A DNA stretch of 22,242 nt from an uncultured Bacteroidales bacterium (GTDB lineage Bacteria; Bacteroidota; Bacteroidia; Bacteroidales; UBA932), in the NCBI GenBank assembly GCA_934725285.1, contig CAKVBK010000024.1, positions 1-22,242 of the forward strand, read 5' to 3'. Shown piece after piece: positions 7,506 through 14,763 of the stretch. The notes beneath the pieces are model-generated. The model saw nothing but the letters and a program-made list of their open reading frames with translations. It was not told the DNA's origin and did not search any database. Each line of letters begins with the position of its first letter. Within the stretch, counting starts at the first letter, position 1. A program made the position numbers and the translations under genes.

Positions 7506-10500
7506 GGCTTCGTACTGCAAATGGTGTGGAGAGAGACTGGCGGTTTCGGTCGCTGAGCCTGTCGAAGTGACCGGAATGGGCGGAACTGGAGGAGCATCTG
7601 TAGCGGTCGCTTCGACAGGCTCAGCGACCTCAGTGACCGGGGACGGGATGATCGCCAAGGACTGCATCAGAGAGCCGTTGGCGAACTTCACAAAGCGCTG
7701 CGAGCAGACGGCGGAGTTCCGCAAACGGACCGGAAGCGATGTCAGGCCGGGGCTTGACTGCATCATCACCGGAGAGACGGGCACAGGCAAGACCTATCTG
7801 GCCGGAAAACTGGCCGGAGTCCTCTATCACAATAAGATCACGGAGAGCCTCAGGCCAAAGACCGTGGACGCCGCCGACTGGAATGAGTTCAATTCCAAAC
7901 TGGACGAGAATCTCGCCAAAATCAAGACCGGAGTGCTTGTGGTCACGAACTGTCAGAATCTGGTGAACGCCAAGGGCGGCTCCTCGCAGCTGGACAAACT
8001 CTTCGCGAGGATGAAGACCGATGTGAACATGCCGGTGGTGATCCTGTGCGGTCTTGAGGACGGTTTCGGAACATTTATCAGCGCCAACAGCAACGCATTG
8101 TCCCTCTTTGAGTTCCGATTTCACATCGTGCCTTTCAAGGACAGCGATCTCAAGACTCTTTGCGTGTCACTGGTCAAGGATAAATTCCGCACACCTATCA
8201 GCTCCGACGCCGATAGGAAACTCGGGCTGGTCTTCAAGAAGATGTTCCGGGACGGGTGTACCAAGGAAAATGGAATCCTTGCCGGAAAGATCGCCGAGGA
8301 AAGCGCCTTCAACATGTTCAGCCGGGGTGGAAACGTGATAGAGGAAACGGACATCCCGGGAGAGCCATTCAAGGAGCTCACCGAAGAGGAGATCATGGAC
8401 AAGATCAACGCCTTCACCGGCCTGGCAGAGGTAAAACACGAGATACAGTCAATCATCGACAGCATAAAGAGACAGAAAAGGGACAATCCGGGCAGGCCTG
8501 TGCAGTTGAAAAGCCATTTCGTCTTCACCGGCAACCCCGGCACCGGCAAGACCACGATCGCAAGGCTCTTCGCCGACATCCTTGGCAGCCTTCAGGTGCT
8601 CCCGAGCGGTCACCTGGTCGAGGTCATGCGCAAAGACCTTGTCTCGCAGTACGTCGGCGACACGGCCCTCAAGACCGAGAGGGTAATCAACAGCGCGATG
8701 GGAGGAATCCTGTTCATCGACGAGGCATATTCATTGAAACAAGGTGACGACGACAAGGTCGGCCAGGAGGCAATCGACACCCTGCTGCCGTACCTTGAGA
8801 ACAGGGCCGGGGACTTCATCTGCATCATCGCCGGCTACACCAAGGAGATGACGATGTTCCTGCGCTCCAACTCCGGGCTCGACTCCAGGTTCAAGAAGAA
8901 GATAGAGTTCAAGGACTACAACGGCAAGGAGCTCACCGAGATATTCCTGAATATGGTGAAAAAGAAGGGGTTGTTCCTTACGGATGAAGCCTCCGGGAAG
9001 GTAGGGAAATATTTCGAGCGGATGTACCTGAGCCGCACGGACACTTTCGGCAACGCGCGTGAGGTGCGCAACGCCTTCGACCGCTGCTTCGAGAGGCTCT
9101 GCACCAGAACGGCGGAAATGAGTGATGATGAATATGCCCGTTCCGGCAAAGTCCTGACTTGGGAGGACATAGCCGGTCCAGAGGGCACAAAGGAGATCTC
9201 TGTGGAGAGCGTGATGAAGGAGCTGGACTCCTTTGTCGGGATGGAGACCGTCAAGAAGGCGCTTAGGGATCTTGCTGAGGAGATGCGCTTCCAGCAGCGG
9301 AGAATGGAGTTCGGAGGCAAGGCGGCCATCCGTCCTGTGAACATCATCCTCACCGGCAACCCGGGAACAGGAAAGACCTCCGTGGCCCGAGTGCTCGGCA
9401 AGTTGTTCGAAGCCATGGGAATATGCTCGACTGACAGAGTCGTTGAGAAAAGCCGCAAGGACATCGTCAGCACCTACGCCAACGAGTCGGACAAGAATAT
9501 GGACAAGGCAGTGAACGAGGCCATGGGCGGGGTTCTGTTCATCGACGAGGCCTACAACCTTGCCCCGTTCGATGACACGGGACACTGTTCGGATTCCGAA
9601 GGGATCAAGGCTCTTGAAAGACTGATGGTCAGGATGGAGAACGACCGAGGCAAGTTTGTGGTTGTCTGCGCAGGCTACAAGGACAAGATGCGCAACCTGA
9701 TGAAGGCCAACGAGGGCTTCGCCAGCAGGTTCACCCACAGGATAAACATCGACGACTACACTCCGGAGGAACTGACCGAGATCTTCCGCAGGATGGCTGA
9801 GGGACAGGGCTATGCCTTCGCCGACGGCACTCTGGACAAGGCTCTGAAGGCGTTCCGGAAACTTTCGACGGAGAAGTCCGGCAAGGATTTCGGCAACGCG
9901 AGAGAGGCCAGAAATATTCTTGACAGCGTGCTCGGAAACATCGGCACAAGGGTCAACGCTCTGCCGGACGATCAGGTCACCAAGGAGAGTTTCTTCACGA
10001 TTCTGCCGGAGGACATACCGTTCAAGGAGCCGAAGATTGCGTCCGAGGAGGAATGCCTTGCGGAACTCGACTCGCTCATCGGTCTGGAGAGCGTGAAGAA
10101 CGAGATCCGTTCGATGCTCGACGAGATGAGGCAGAGGAAGATGGACAGCGAGATCTCAGGCGGGCAGTTCACGGCCATCGTCCCGGACCACTATCTGTTC
10201 CTCGGCAATCCAGGAACCGGAAAGACAACGGTGGCAAGGCTTATGGGCAAGATGCTGTACTCCCTCGGAGTCATCTCCAGGCCGGATGTGATCGAGGTTT
10301 CCCGCGCGGACATGGTGGCCGGTTTCGTCGGCCAGACAGCCCCAAAGACCAGAGAGGTCGTGGACAGGGCGATGGGAGGAATCCTGTTCATCGACGAGGC
10401 ATATTCATTGATCCAGAGTTACAACGACAGCTACGGCAACGAGTGTGTCACCGAGCTGCTCAAACTGCTGGAGGACCGCAAAGGCAAGTTCGTGTGCATC

Positions 10501-10884
10501 ACGGCTGGTTACACGAGGGAAATGTCACAGTTCCTGGACTCCAACTCCGGACTGAAGTCCCGTTTCACCAAAACCATCACCTTCGAGGACTACAAGCCGG
10601 AAGAATTGATGGACATATTCAGACTATATTGTCGGAAAGAAGGATATTCCATTGAGCCTGAAGCCGAAGCCACCTTGAAAGATCGTTTCAGGAATATGTA
10701 TGACAACAGGGCGTTCGACTTCGGCAACGGCCGGGATGTAAGGAACTTGTTCGGCAAAGTCAAGTCGGTGGTGGCCGGCCGGGCATATTCAAAAATGAAG
10801 GAGCTCATCGCTGAAGGCGCTGACAGACAGGCCGCTTACGAGGGTTCCAAACCAAAGACAATAACAAAGGAGGATCTGCTATGA
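7465..10884 (+). CDS. Zinc-ribbon protein with four AAA-type modules (three CbbX/SpoVK-like)
   Basis: A 1139-aa ATPase. An N-terminal zinc ribbon (Cys4, 7, 18, 21) fixes the start at ATG 7465, inside the end of the kinase gene. A linker with two copies of the genome repeat follows. P-loops lie at residues 103 (GETGTGKT), 356, 631 and 914 (each GNPGTGKT). The last three modules have GG(I/V)LFIDEAY Walker B sites at Asp419/Glu420, Asp694/Glu695 and Asp977/Glu978, with AGY after the sensor strand. They resemble the CbbX/SpoVK/EccA branch of AAA+ proteins, which remodel or thread protein partners. The first module lacks an acidic Walker B pair (VLVVTNCQN) and is probably inactive or regulatory. 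One chain may therefore do the work of several ring subunits; this is inference. Its stop overlaps the FHA start (ATGA). Confidence 0.88.
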   Translation: MKTCQKCGKTNRNEASYCKWCGERLAVSVAEPVEVTGMGGTGGASVAVASTGSATSVTGDGMIAKDCIREPLANFTKRCEQTAEFRKRTGSDVRPGLDCIITGETGTGKTYLAGKLAGVLYHNKITESLRPKTVDAADWNEFNSKLDENLAKIKTGVLVVTNCQNLVNAKGGSSQLDKLFARMKTDVNMPVVILCGLEDGFGTFISANSNALSLFEFRFHIVPFKDSDLKTLCVSLVKDKFRTPISSDADRKLGLVFKKMFRDGCTKENGILAGKIAEESAFNMFSRGGNVIEETDIPGEPFKELTEEEIMDKINAFTGLAEVKHEIQSIIDSIKRQKRDNPGRPVQLKSHFVFTGNPGTGKTTIARLFADILGSLQVLPSGHLVEVMRKDLVSQYVGDTALKTERVINSAMGGILFIDEAYSLKQGDDDKVGQEAIDTLLPYLENRAGDFICIIAGYTKEMTMFLRSNSGLDSRFKKKIEFKDYNGKELTEIFLNMVKKKGLFLTDEASGKVGKYFERMYLSRTDTFGNAREVRNAFDRCFERLCTRTAEMSDDEYARSGKVLTWEDIAGPEGTKEISVESVMKELDSFVGMETVKKALRDLAEEMRFQQRRMEFGGKAAIRPVNIILTGNPGTGKTSVARVLGKLFEAMGICSTDRVVEKSRKDIVSTYANESDKNMDKAVNEAMGGVLFIDEAYNLAPFDDTGHCSDSEGIKALERLMVRMENDRGKFVVVCAGYKDKMRNLMKANEGFASRFTHRINIDDYTPEELTEIFRRMAEGQGYAFADGTLDKALKAFRKLSTEKSGKDFGNAREARNILDSVLGNIGTRVNALPDDQVTKESFFTILPEDIPFKEPKIASEEECLAELDSLIGLESVKNEIRSMLDEMRQRKMDSEISGGQFTAIVPDHYLFLGNPGTGKTTVARLMGKMLYSLGVISRPDVIEVSRADMVAGFVGQTAPKTREVVDRAMGGILFIDEAYSLIQSYNDSYGNECVTELLKLLEDRKGKFVCITAGYTREMSQFLDSNSGLKSRFTKTITFEDYKPEELMDIFRLYCRKEGYSIEPEAEATLKDRFRNMYDNRAFDFGNGRDVRNLFGKVKSVVAGRAYSKMKELIAEGADRQAAYEGSKPKTITKEDLL
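7548..7629. repeat. Inverted pair of dispersed palindromic repeats inside the AAA gene
   Basis: Two 25-nt units, 7548-7572 and 7605-7629, are reverse complements with 24 of 25 matching bases, separated by 32 nt. The core is GCTGAGCCTGTCGAAG in the first and its complement in the second. The pair sits in frame in the linker between the zinc ribbon and the first AAA module and encodes VAEPVEV and ASTGSATS. It could form a stable hairpin in the mRNA just after the start of the AAA gene. Confidence 0.85.
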
Positions 10885-11438
10885 AATGTCCGTTCTGCCA
10901 AGGCGTGATCGATGACGACAGCCGTTACTGTGATCTCTGCGGAAAACATCTGATGTTCTGTCCGGAGTGCCGCCAGCCCAAGAAAGGTGTCTCATGTCCT
11001 CGGTGTGGGGAGATGCTTATCAGCGCGGAGGAGTTCTTTGCGGGGCATAATGGGAACGCTTCGGGGCAAGCGGCCGCACCAAAGCCTGTTGATTCGTCCA
11101 GGCAGGCTGGACAGCCGAAATCAAACGGGCCTGAAAAGATTGACTTCAGCCAGATATTCGATGCCCTGCTGACCTTAAAGGGGGAAGGAATGACGCTCTA
11201 CCTCAAAGAAGGAGAGTTCGGAAGGAGCGGAGGAATATTCCCGGAACTCGGAAGCTGTAAATATGTCTCCGGACATCACGGGAAGATCGCTTTTGAGGAT
11301 GGCGAATGGAAAATCTGTGACTTGGGCTCGACCAACGGCACGGCCATAGACGGGGTGAAGTTGGATAAAGACAAATGGTACACCCTGCGCAAAGGTCAGA
11401 AACTGAAGATAGCAACATTGAAATTCACTGTAGAATAA
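10881..11438 (+). CDS. Zinc-ribbon plus FHA domain protein (phosphothreonine reader)
   Basis: A 185-aa two-domain protein. The N-terminus carries a double zinc ribbon with Cys at 3, 6, 17, 20, 27, 30, 39 and 42. A Gln/Pro/Ser linker leads to a C-terminal FHA domain (about 105-185) with the conserved GRSGG, VSGHHGKI and DLGSTNGT motifs that bind phosphothreonine. FHA proteins dock phosphorylated partners, so this is the likely reader of the kinase two genes upstream. The start codon overlaps the AAA stop codon (ATGA), implying coupled translation and near-equal production. Compact FHA proteins of this kind occur with kinase/PP2C pairs in T6SS threonine-phosphorylation loci, but no T6SS genes are seen here. 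Confidence 0.9.
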   Translation: MKCPFCQGVIDDDSRYCDLCGKHLMFCPECRQPKKGVSCPRCGEMLISAEEFFAGHNGNASGQAAAPKPVDSSRQAGQPKSNGPEKIDFSQIFDALLTLKGEGMTLYLKEGEFGRSGGIFPELGSCKYVSGHHGKIAFEDGEWKICDLGSTNGTAIDGVKLDKDKWYTLRKGQKLKIATLKFTVE

Positions 11439-11442
11439 GCCT

Positions 11443-12195
11443 ATGAAACTGAGAATCAGCTGCGTCTCTGATGTCGGACGCGTCAGGGACAACAACGAGG
11501 ATATGGCCTCTGTCGGAATGTACCTGACCAGGGACAATTCTTTGAATATAGACAAGGAAGTCTCTGATGATGAATGTTTTTGCCTTCTTGTCTCTGACGG
11601 GATGGGAGGTCACGAGTGTGGGGAATATGCCAGCCAGTTCACTCTGGAGGCATTGCGTGCATTCCTGCTGGACAAGACCTTGGCACATCACAATCCTGTG
11701 TCTGATTTAGCGTTGAAGATCAAGACTATAAGTTCATGCCTCAACATCAAGGCCCGCGAGCGGCATCAGGGCAAGGCTATGGGCTGCACCTTGACCGGAA
11801 TCGTCTGGATGCATGGAAAGACTCTGCTTGTGAACGCCGGTGACAGCAGGACTTATCGTCTGAGGGACGGATTGCTTCGTCAACTGACCGTGGACCAGAC
11901 ACTTCACGAGAGGGACTTGGTTCCGCTTCCCGCCGGGAAAGCCCTCTACAATTGCATCGGAGCAGGCTGCGACACAGAGGCCGGCATTCAGGACATAAGT
12001 GGCCGCTTGATGGAATCGGACAGGATTCTTGTCTGTTCGGACGGACTCTCGGATATGCTGGAGGATGATGTGATAGAGAGGCTGCTGGCCGAGGGCGGTC
12101 CCGAGGAAAGTTGTGCGGCCTTGGTTGACGCCGCCAAAAGGAACGGCGGTGTGGACAACATCACGGTGATTGTGGCGGATATTTTCAATGTTTGA
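11443..12195 (+). CDS. PP2C-family Ser/Thr protein phosphatase
   Basis: A cytoplasmic metal-dependent phosphatase of 250 aa, the usual size of the bacterial Stp/PrpC type. Motifs in order: RDNNED (15-20), VSDGMGGH with metal ligands Asp52 and Gly53, VNAGDSRTYRLRDG, QLTVDQTLHE, LVCSDGLSDML and GGVDNITVIV. No signal peptide, transmembrane segment or extra domain is present. It starts 4 nt after the FHA stop, so it belongs to the same transcript. By analogy with PrkC/PrpC and PpkA/PppA pairs it should remove phosphate groups placed by the cluster's kinase; that pairing is inference from position. Confidence 0.92.
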   Translation: MKLRISCVSDVGRVRDNNEDMASVGMYLTRDNSLNIDKEVSDDECFCLLVSDGMGGHECGEYASQFTLEALRAFLLDKTLAHHNPVSDLALKIKTISSCLNIKARERHQGKAMGCTLTGIVWMHGKTLLVNAGDSRTYRLRDGLLRQLTVDQTLHERDLVPLPAGKALYNCIGAGCDTEAGIQDISGRLMESDRILVCSDGLSDMLEDDVIERLLAEGGPEESCAALVDAAKRNGGVDNITVIVADIFNV

Positions 12196-12306
12196 AATGG
12201 TTAAGGCATGCACCAAGTAATCTTTTAACGCTTACTGAATATCGGAGTATCTTATGTTTTTACGAGCCAAAAGTAAATAAATCACAAATAAAACAGAATC
12301 AACAAT

Positions 12307-12945
12307 ATGGCAATCAGTTTCAAACCCAGGAAGACGGAATCCAACTTGTTCTGCTGCAGCAAATGGTGGGGCAACCCGGACCTGCCGCCTCAGGCGGAGT
12401 ACCCGATGATGAAGATCACGGAAGAGGACGGAAGTGAATCTGAATATCCCCTCACATTCATCTGCCAGATTGACTGCGAGGACATCGCACCTTTTGACAA
12501 GGAGGGGCTCCTCCCGCACGAAGGCATGCTCTATTTCTTCGCCGCCATAGATGAGTTCATCGGCTACGACTCCCCTGAGCATTTTCCGCTCGGACGCTGG
12601 CCGAAGAAGGCCGTCAAGGTAAAGTACGCCAAGCAGATCAACATGGAGACCTTCAATTCGTGCATCCTTGTGGACGATGATGATCAGGAACTTGCGGAGC
12701 CGGCGATGGCCATCGACTTTGCCGAATGTGATGACGACGCCGACGGCCTCAAGATTCTCGGCAGGCCGTACTTCGAGGAGATCCGGGATGAGTGTCCGGA
12801 TGCCGTCAACCTTCTCCAACTCGATGAGGATGACGAACTTGAGATGCGTTTCTACGACTCCGGAATGTTCAACATCCTGATGAGCAAGGCCGACCTCGGT
12901 TTCCAGAACTGGAGCCACGCCTTCGGCTTCCTGCATTCGCTGTAA
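12307..12945 (+). CDS. DUF1963/YwqG-like protein
   Basis: A 212-aa acidic soluble protein resembling the YwqG/DUF1963 family, whose function is not known. Family-like features are SKWWGNPDLPPQAEYP near the N-terminus, the following LTFICQIDCEDIAPFD and LLPHEGMLYFFA, then LLQLDEDDE and MRFYDSGMFNIL near the C-terminus, ending with the NWSHAFGFLHS segment. No signal peptide or membrane span is seen. It lies 111 bp after the phosphatase in the same direction, in an A-rich leader without a clear promoter, so it may be the last gene of the cluster or have its own weak promoter. Its stop codon abuts the stop of the leftward neighbour with no spacer. Confidence 0.75.
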   Translation: MAISFKPRKTESNLFCCSKWWGNPDLPPQAEYPMMKITEEDGSESEYPLTFICQIDCEDIAPFDKEGLLPHEGMLYFFAAIDEFIGYDSPEHFPLGRWPKKAVKVKYAKQINMETFNSCILVDDDDQELAEPAMAIDFAECDDDADGLKILGRPYFEEIRDECPDAVNLLQLDEDDELEMRFYDSGMFNILMSKADLGFQNWSHAFGFLHSL

Positions 12946-13992
12946 TCAATCTCCACAGACAAACTGGCGATAGGCGGCTAAACTTGTGGCGAGGGCATCC
13001 TCAGTGACAGAAATGCCTTCCTTGAATATTTCGAAGCGGCCGTCTTTGGAGGTCGGAGACCAGTTGCCGACAATCTCGCCGTCAAGGGCTACGACGGGCT
13101 GGAATATTCCGTTGTTGCTGTGAGCCTTGTGTGAATGCTCGGGCGGAAGGACGACATCACGGCTCTTGTAGCCGATGAGATATTCATCATACGGTGCGAT
13201 CAGATGAACCGCCCCGGAGCGGAAACCTCTGGAGCGGCAGGATTCGTGAATATAGAACTTCCGGCCTTTCCAAGTTTCTTCAACCAATTCGTGTCCAATG
13301 ATTTCCACAGCCTTCTGGCAGTCGCTGACATTCAAGCCCGACCACCAAAGAAAATCCTCGAACGTGGCAGGAGCGTGGCTTCGGAAATATTTCCGCGCCA
13401 TCATTCCCAGAGCAGCCTCTTCCGGCATATTCAAAGGCACTTTGATTTTCTCCCGGACAAGGGAATAGGTGCTTTTCATCGGGTGCAGGTCGCCACTGCA
13501 AAGCAGCCCTGAAAGTTCAGCGAGGCGTATGTGGTAGGACAGCCGGTGGTCGTCCATCGTGATTCCCCGTTCGGCAAGCGCGGCGACAAAATCAGCCTTC
13601 TGAGCGCTTCGCCTCCGGAGCAAGGTTTCCTCGAATATTCCCGAAATCCGCTCCTGCTCTTCCGCCGGGATAGAAACCTTGTTGGCGGTCATCCAGCCTC
13701 TGAGTCCGGACAACGCCTTCGCCCGGCAAAGGTTCAGAATCCACCCAAGATCCTCTCCCGCGACCAGTTGCCATGTGCATCGCAGCAGATGAGTGCGGAT
13801 GATCCGCCCATCGTTGAACGCTCTCTCGAACGCCTTGAGGGACGGCCTCCTGGTCCGCATCGCCACCGCCCAGCGCACCATCCGGTACTCCTGCCCCTGC
13901 ATAGCGCCGAACCACGAGACCACCTCCTCCGGTCTCGTGAACCGAGGGCAAATCAACTGCTGATTCAAAAGTCTTGCGGTGACAAGATTCAT
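12946..13992 (-). CDS. Winged-helix DNA-binding protein, AlkZ/YcaQ-like DNA glycosylase family
   Basis: Matches the winged-helix family (HTH_42) that includes Streptomyces AlkZ and E. coli YcaQ, DNA glycosylases acting on alkylated or cross-linked DNA. ATG 13992 gives the family-style start MNLVTARLLNQQLICPRFTR; a longer frame to 14070 is rejected because its extra residues are hydrophobic and run into the divergent promoter region. EEVVSWFGAMQGQEYRM contains Q-G-Q at the place of the catalytic QxQ motif of AlkZ enzymes. Further typical segments are the IIRTHLLRCTWQLVAGEDL strand-helix and, near the end, LIAPYDEYLIGYKSRD. Length is 348 aa, normal for the family. Many members remain uncharacterised, so glycosylase activity is inference. 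It is divergent from the R-M genes and has its own -7 box. Confidence 0.85.
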   Translation of the reverse strand: MNLVTARLLNQQLICPRFTRPEEVVSWFGAMQGQEYRMVRWAVAMRTRRPSLKAFERAFNDGRIIRTHLLRCTWQLVAGEDLGWILNLCRAKALSGLRGWMTANKVSIPAEEQERISGIFEETLLRRRSAQKADFVAALAERGITMDDHRLSYHIRLAELSGLLCSGDLHPMKSTYSLVREKIKVPLNMPEEAALGMMARKYFRSHAPATFEDFLWWSGLNVSDCQKAVEIIGHELVEETWKGRKFYIHESCRSRGFRSGAVHLIAPYDEYLIGYKSRDVVLPPEHSHKAHSNNGIFQPVVALDGEIVGNWSPTSKDGRFEIFKEGISVTEDALATSLAAYRQFVCGD

Positions 13993-14010
13993 GATGTGTG
14001 TGATTTGCCG

Positions 14011-14018
14011 CAAAATTA
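14011..14018 (-). promoter_or_regulatory. -7 box of the AlkZ-like gene
   Basis: On the minus strand TAATTTTG fits TAnnTTTG, 18 bp before ATG 13992. No good TTG is found at the -33 position, so support is from the -7 element and location only. Confidence 0.4.
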
Positions 14019-14076
14019 CAATAAAGGCTCGAATTATCACCAGATACTTTATGAGAAAGAATCTAAACAAAATATG

Positions 14077-14084
14077 TATCTTTG
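14077..14084 (+). promoter_or_regulatory. -7 box of the restriction-modification genes
   Basis: TATCTTTG is a perfect Bacteroidota -7 box (TAnnTTTG), 24 bp before the endonuclease ATG at 14109. The -33 region has no clear TTG. The endonuclease gene comes first in the transcript and there is no controller-protein gene, so any delay of the nuclease relative to the methylase must come from elsewhere. Confidence 0.55.
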
Positions 14085-14108
14085 TAATGAACGCAAAGAA
14101 CGATAAAC

Positions 14109-14693
14109 ATGAAGACGGTATTGACCATTCCTGATTTGATAAAGTGCGCGCAAGAATTCTGCGAGGCAGAAAGCGGAGTACTCCGAGAAGAGTTGTATGG
14201 TGTCACGGACGGAAAAGCTGTCGGGACTTTAGTTGAACACTTGTTCAAAAAATATCTTACAGAACGATTCAACCTCACTATCGGAAACTCGGCGAATGGC
14301 TTGGATCTGCCTTCCGTAAACACGGACATAAAAGTCACATCCATAAAACAACCTCAATCCAGTTGCCCTTACAAAGACAGCAAGCAGAAAATCTACGGTT
14401 TAGGATACAATCTGATTGTGTTTGTTTACAAAAAGGAAGATGACGAACGCATAAAGAAAGGACGGTTGGATTTTCTTTCCTGCACATTTATCGAATCCAA
14501 CAGAACAGCGGACTACCAAACGACAACCGGACTGCTGAACATTATCGATAATAATGGTAATGTTGACGATGTCTTTGCTTTTCTGTCCGACCACAAGATT
14601 CCGGCAGATGAAGTGACATTATACAACATGGCCTCTGACATTCTCAAGAATCCTCCTGCCAAAGGATACCTGACAATCTCCAATGCCTTGTAA
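14109..14693 (+). CDS. Type II restriction endonuclease (PD-(D/E)xK type)
   Basis: A 194-aa protein of AT-rich composition encoded directly before an adenine methyltransferase. It contains GLDLPSVNTDIKVTSIKQPQ, in which Asp66 and Asp73-Ile-Lys75 fit a PD-(D/E)xK nuclease core, with a preceding helix carrying Glu43. The following SSCPYKDSKQKIYGLGYNLI and VFVYKK strand are typical of small Type II enzymes whose substrate contacts are made by the same domain. The gap to the methylase is 70 bp, and the promoter at 14077-14084 likely serves both. I cannot assign the recognition sequence. The alternative, an orphan nuclease domain protein, is less likely given the methylase beside it. Confidence 0.75.
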   Translation: MKTVLTIPDLIKCAQEFCEAESGVLREELYGVTDGKAVGTLVEHLFKKYLTERFNLTIGNSANGLDLPSVNTDIKVTSIKQPQSSCPYKDSKQKIYGLGYNLIVFVYKKEDDERIKKGRLDFLSCTFIESNRTADYQTTTGLLNIIDNNGNVDDVFAFLSDHKIPADEVTLYNMASDILKNPPAKGYLTISNAL

Positions 14694-14763
14694 TGGAGAC
14701 TGCAATATAATAGAATAGTATTCTTGGACGAAAGAATAGAAGGTATCACACCTATTGTCAAAT

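Noticed and set aside
12196..12306. Promoter for the DUF1963-like gene (TATCTTATG)
   Set aside because: It departs from TAnnTTTG at a key position and has no -33 element, so it was not listed as a feature.
3397..12945. T6SS or T7SS accessory locus
   Set aside because: Kinase/FHA/PP2C and EccA-like AAA genes suggest it, but no Tss, Hcp, VgrG, Ess or WXG100 gene is present in the window.
13993..14070. Upstream extension of the AlkZ-like protein
   Set aside because: It would cover the divergent promoter region, and the family N-terminus begins at MNLVTARLLNQQ.
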